From: JAAYDI01 sp052034005
GTDB taxonomy: Bacteria > Planctomycetota > Planctomycetia > Pirellulales > Pirellulaceae
DNA length: 34,949 bases
NCBI GenBank assembly: GCA_052034005.1
Contig: JBPOJB010000060.1
Location: 1-34,949, forward strand
Direction: 5' to 3'
The first letter of the stretch is position 1. Every line of letters begins with the position of its first letter. The notes below the pieces were generated by a model. It was given only the letters and a program-made list of their open reading frames with translations, did no database searches and was not told the origin of the DNA. Below, piece by piece: positions 32,781 to 34,949 of the stretch. The position numbers were made by a program, and so were the translations under genes.

Positions 32781-33578
32781 ATGCAGTTGGCACTGTGGCA
32801 GATCCTTGTTCTGGCGGTCGTCCAAGGCCTGACCGAGTTCCTGCCGATCAGTTCGAGCGGACACCTGGTCGTCCTGGCGGCCCTCATGGGTGCGGGTGAC
32901 CCCGAGCAACTGGAAGTGGGCGACTTGAGCGTGGTGCTGCACGTCGGGACGCTCTGTTCCATCCTGGTGTTCTACGCGCGCCGCATCTGGCGACTGCTGG
33001 GCGACGACCGGCGGGCCATCCCCCTGCTGATCGTCGGGACCGTGCCGGCCGTGGTGATCGGTCTGGGGATCAAGTTGACCTGCGAACACCTGATCGAGAG
33101 CCCGTTGTTGGCGGGTGTGATGCTGGTGGTGACCGGGCTGGTTCTTCTCTGGTCCGCCCGGGGCCCGTCGGGCCGGACCGAGTACACTCAGATGTCTTAT
33201 CGCCAGGCGCTGCTGATCGGGCTGAGCCAGGCGGCGGCCATCCTGCCGGGCCTGTCGCGCAGCGGGACCACGATCTCGGTGGCGCTGCGACAGGGGCTCG
33301 CGCCGCGCGCGGCGGCGACGTTCTCGTTCCTGCTGGCCATCCCGGCCATCGCGGGCGCGGGGCTGTTGACGGCGATCAGCGCCGCGAGCAAGGCGGGCCT
33401 GCAGACGCCGTGGTCGAGCCTGCTTGCTGGCGGGGGTGTGGCGTTCCTGGTCGGGCTCGCGGCGCTGGGCTGGCTGGTCCGCTCTCTGGAACGGGGCCGG
33501 CTGAGCCTGTTCGCCTGGTGGTGCATTCCGCTGGGTGTCGTGGTCACGAGCTGGCAGTTGTACATGCTGGTCCGCTGA
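32781..33578 (+). CDS. uppP: Undecaprenyl-diphosphatase UppP/BacA
   Basis: A 265-aa inner-membrane enzyme that dephosphorylates undecaprenyl diphosphate to recycle the lipid carrier for peptidoglycan and other cell-wall polymers; it also confers bacitracin tolerance. Both signature motifs are intact: QGLTEFLPISSSGHL (15-29, catalytic Glu19) and PGLSRSGTTIS (156-166, Arg160). Several hydrophobic helices fill the rest, as expected for the family, and the length is standard. It is alone on the plus strand; the tmRNA gene follows 232 bases downstream. Confidence 0.96.
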   Translation: MQLALWQILVLAVVQGLTEFLPISSSGHLVVLAALMGAGDPEQLEVGDLSVVLHVGTLCSILVFYARRIWRLLGDDRRAIPLLIVGTVPAVVIGLGIKLTCEHLIESPLLAGVMLVVTGLVLLWSARGPSGRTEYTQMSYRQALLIGLSQAAAILPGLSRSGTTISVALRQGLAPRAAATFSFLLAIPAIAGAGLLTAISAASKAGLQTPWSSLLAGGGVAFLVGLAALGWLVRSLERGRLSLFAWWCIPLGVVVTSWQLYMLVR

Positions 33579-33694
33579 GGGGGCGCCGGGCAGCAGCTCG
33601 GGCGGCCGGGGTCCTCCGGCGCGAGGTCCTAGGTGCGGGCGTGATCGGGCGGCCGGTGGGTTCGCGAGCCGGCGTCGGGCGTGCGCTGCGGGGA

Positions 33695-33722
33695 TTGCCC
33701 GGCGTGCGGGTACCGTTAGAAT
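33695..33722 (+). promoter_or_regulatory. Probable tmRNA promoter
   Basis: TTGCCC (33695-33700; 4 of 6), a 16-base spacer, and TAGAAT (33717-33722; 5 of 6). Transcription would begin about 80 bases before the mature tmRNA 5' end, leaving a leader for RNase P to remove. Confidence 0.5.
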
Positions 33723-33810
33723 AGAGCGCGGCCGGGCGCACCATCGGGGCTGACTGGGGTGTCGGTCGGAGTTCGACTGTCGGCGCGGCCGGCCGAGAAG
33801 CTGCTGATTC

Positions 33811-34171
33811 GGGGGCGAACAATTGGATTCGACCGGGTAGCTTGAAGTGGAAGTGGCGTGTCGTGGTTGGTCAGTAGGCCACGTTAAAAGCTGACCACAA
33901 TTTTACTTGCCGAGGGTAACCTGGCACTAGCTGCCTAACAACAGGCAGCTCCGGCTGCGGGCCTTAACCGGAGAGTCCCAAAAGTCGGTCGTCAAATCCG
34001 GTTCGTCGCCGGTCATGGTGAGCACGTCGGCGGCTAAACACGGTTCTCACCTGGTTTCCGGCGGACCCGGTCGACAGGGGCCCTCGGGAGCGAGATTCAA
34101 AGAGTCGACTACACATGTAGAAGCTTCCATGGAAATATCGCGGGACGCGGGTTCGATTCCCGCCGCCTCCA
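33811..34171 (+). ncRNA. ssrA: tmRNA (SsrA), one-piece
   Basis: The 5' GGGGGCGAAC and 3' CGCCTCC pair as a 7-bp acceptor stem (33811-33817 with 34164-34170, one G-U), with discriminator A at 34171; CCA appears to be added later. The T arm GCGGGTTCGATTCCCGC (34147-34163) is intact. The tag frame is GCC-GAG-GGT-AAC-CTG-GCA-CTA-GCT-GCC-TAA (33909-33938), peptide AEGNLALAA, ending in the usual ALAA degron. tmRNA rescues stalled ribosomes and marks the unfinished protein for ClpXP or other proteases. Length is 361 nt, normal for a one-piece tmRNA. Confidence 0.97.
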
Positions 34172-34208
34172 TCCACTGGCCGACCGCAAATCGGCGGCCA
34201 CCCTATCG

Positions 34209-34242
34209 ACCCGGCAGTTCCCGCTGCCGGGTTTTTCTTTTT
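34209..34242 (+). terminator. Rho-independent terminator of tmRNA
   Basis: ACCCGGCAG (34209-34217), a six-base loop, CTGCCGGGT (34224-34232), then a T-rich run to 34242. It lies 37 bases past the tmRNA 3' end. Confidence 0.92.
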
Positions 34243-34329
34243 CTACGCGACAAATCGCGACCTTTCCACTCGCCCGCTTTTCCGTCTGTGACTCACCGCG
34301 TGACCCACCTCCGGCCGGTTGGCGCCCAA

Positions 34330-34364
34330 AAAAGGCTCAAACTGCCAAAAGGGCTCAACCAGCC
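34330..34364. repeat. Imperfect tandem 17-18 bp repeat
   Basis: AAAAGGCTCAAACTGCC (34330-34346) is followed directly by AAAAGGGCTCAACCAGCC (34347-34364). The second copy contributes the left arm of the neighbouring hairpin. Confidence 0.7.
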
Positions 34365-34401
34365 GTGACTCACCTCAAACGGGTCACGGCACAATTGAGC
34401 C
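34352..34401. repeat. Nested inverted repeat, 15 paired bases
   Basis: GGCTCAA (34352-34358) pairs with TTGAGCC (34395-34401), and inside it GCCGTGAC (34362-34369) pairs with GTCACGGC (34383-34390). A 3/4-base internal loop separates the stems and the apical loop is 13 bases. No T-run follows, so it is not a standard terminator. Confidence 0.75.
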
Positions 34402-34482
34402 GGTAAAACACGGTGTTTTTGCACTTTTGCAAAATCGTGAGTTGCAGCGAAAATGCCATAAGACAAGTCCGCAGCAACCCGA

Positions 34483-34800
34483 TCATTGGGTCACGAGAGG
34501 GTTTAAGCCCATCCTGGCGCAGAGCTGGTAAACCTTGTCGTCAAGCATTTCGGTAACCGAATCATCATTGGCTATTTGTTTTGCTTTCCAACAGACAGAA
34601 GACAAGTATTCCCAATGCGAAGATTCTCGGACACGGGTTCGGACGCCTAGCCGGCCAAGAGCATCTAAACCGCCTGCTGTTTGAATTCCTTGCAGTGGGC
34701 TGGCTTGGCCGATTGGGGCTTTCTTTGAACATTGCGGCGCTCCTTTGCTTGGGTCATGACTCCTCTTATCCCAGGGATCAGGGCGGCCGGAAAGTCTGGA
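34483..34800 (-). pseudogene. Open-frame remnant, protein-like C-terminus with no start
   Basis: A minus-strand frame is open for 105 codons between TAG (34803-34801) and TGA (34485-34483). It has no ATG or GTG before about its last 22 codons. The translated end (GLDALGRLGVRTRV, HWEYLSSVCWKAK, MLDDKVYQLCARMGL) looks like real protein rather than chance sequence, but matches no family I recognise. It may be the 3' remnant of a gene broken at the stop. An antisense open frame (34581-34847) overlaps it, so a chance origin cannot be ruled out. Confidence 0.3.
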
Positions 34801-34830
34801 CTATCTCACAGGATTTAAAGCTCGGTGACA

Positions 34831-34865
34831 AGGCTCGGATTCTTTGAGACGGGTAGGCTCGGATT
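34831..34865. repeat. 24-bp period tandem pair, AGGCTCGGATT
   Basis: AGGCTCGGATT occurs at 34831-34841 and again at 34855-34865, each followed by a TGAGA-like stretch. CTCCGAG followed by TTTTT near 34895-34906 could pair with the second copy and resembles a weak terminator. Confidence 0.5.
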
Positions 34866-34949
34866 GAATGAGATTGCGTAGGGGACGCAAAGCTCCGAGT
34901 TTTTGTCGGTGCGGAGGGGGTGTGGAAGAGAAGGGACGTCCGTGTCCCG

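Larger units (their letters stand above)
34243..34949. other. AT-richer intergenic tail after tmRNA, without a complete gene
   Basis: No gene could be supported in 707 bases. Visible structure includes a direct repeat (34330-34346 and 34347-34364), a nested inverted repeat (34352-34401), an open minus-strand frame remnant (34483-34800) and a 24-bp tandem pair near 34831-34865. Composition and codon use differ from the rest of the window, which may indicate acquired DNA next to tmRNA, a frequent integration site. Confidence 0.6.

Noticed and set aside
34615..34650. Second copy of the tmRNA 3' end as an attachment site
   Set aside because: ACGGGTTCGGACGCC resembles the T-arm of tmRNA only loosely; the match is too short and breaks within the loop.
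34581..34847. 88-aa plus-strand open frame with a hydrophobic middle
   Set aside because: No ribosome site or recognisable family, and it overlaps a more protein-like antisense frame.

Overview
This window looks like a chromosomal segment of a planctomycete-like bacterium (high GC, large secreted proteins). The signs, taken together, are a HAF-repeat protein with a PEP-CTERM sorting tail, a Tat-exported Gfo/Idh/MocA oxidoreductase next to a PQQ-like beta-propeller, a four-repeat DUF11 protein, a one-TM leucine-rich-repeat protein, a very large bacterial alpha-2-macroglobulin, BMC genes of the pduS/pduT type, and a tmRNA whose tag reads AEGNLALAA. No rRNA or tRNA gene was seen to fix the taxonomy, so this is inference.

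Layout. 1-815: no gene; a 130-bp tandem repeat array, a small element with inverted ends and three C/G-rich palindromes. 816-2721 (minus): pduS then pduT, an iron-sulfur electron-transfer module of a bacterial microcompartment, with no other shell or lumen gene in view. 2937-4628 (plus): HAF/PEP-CTERM surface protein. 4634-9421 (minus): a sugar-release set consisting of a GH141-like beta-helix enzyme, a FucU/RbsD mutarotase and a GH127 enzyme. 9650-12638 (plus): DHA2-type MFS transporter and a radical SAM protein with CX4CX2C spacing. 12715-20061 (minus): alpha-2-macroglobulin (2017 aa) and the LRR protein. 20394-24726 (plus): Tat Gfo/Idh oxidoreductase, beta-propeller glycosidase-like protein and PQQ-like propeller, probably one operon. 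24924-28082 (plus): DUF11 protein and a zinc-ribbon membrane protein. 28072-31240 (minus): TPR protein followed by a Wza-type polysaccharide export lipoprotein. 31500-32408 (minus): sugar isomerase-like TIM barrel that appears to have lost its metal ligands. 32781-33578 (plus): UppP. 33811-34171 (plus): tmRNA with a clear terminator. 34243-34949: AT-richer sequence without a complete gene, holding nested inverted repeats and an open-frame remnant.

How it may work together. The most coherent theme is deoxysugar use. The GH141-like enzyme (a family with an alpha-L-fucosidase), the FucU-type mutarotase and GH127 would release and epimerise L-sugars outside or at the cell surface. The nearby pduS/pduT pair is of the kind that moves electrons across a microcompartment shell during lactaldehyde/propanediol metabolism, the downstream fate of L-fucose and L-rhamnose in planctomycete compartments. 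That link is an inference from gene neighbourhood.
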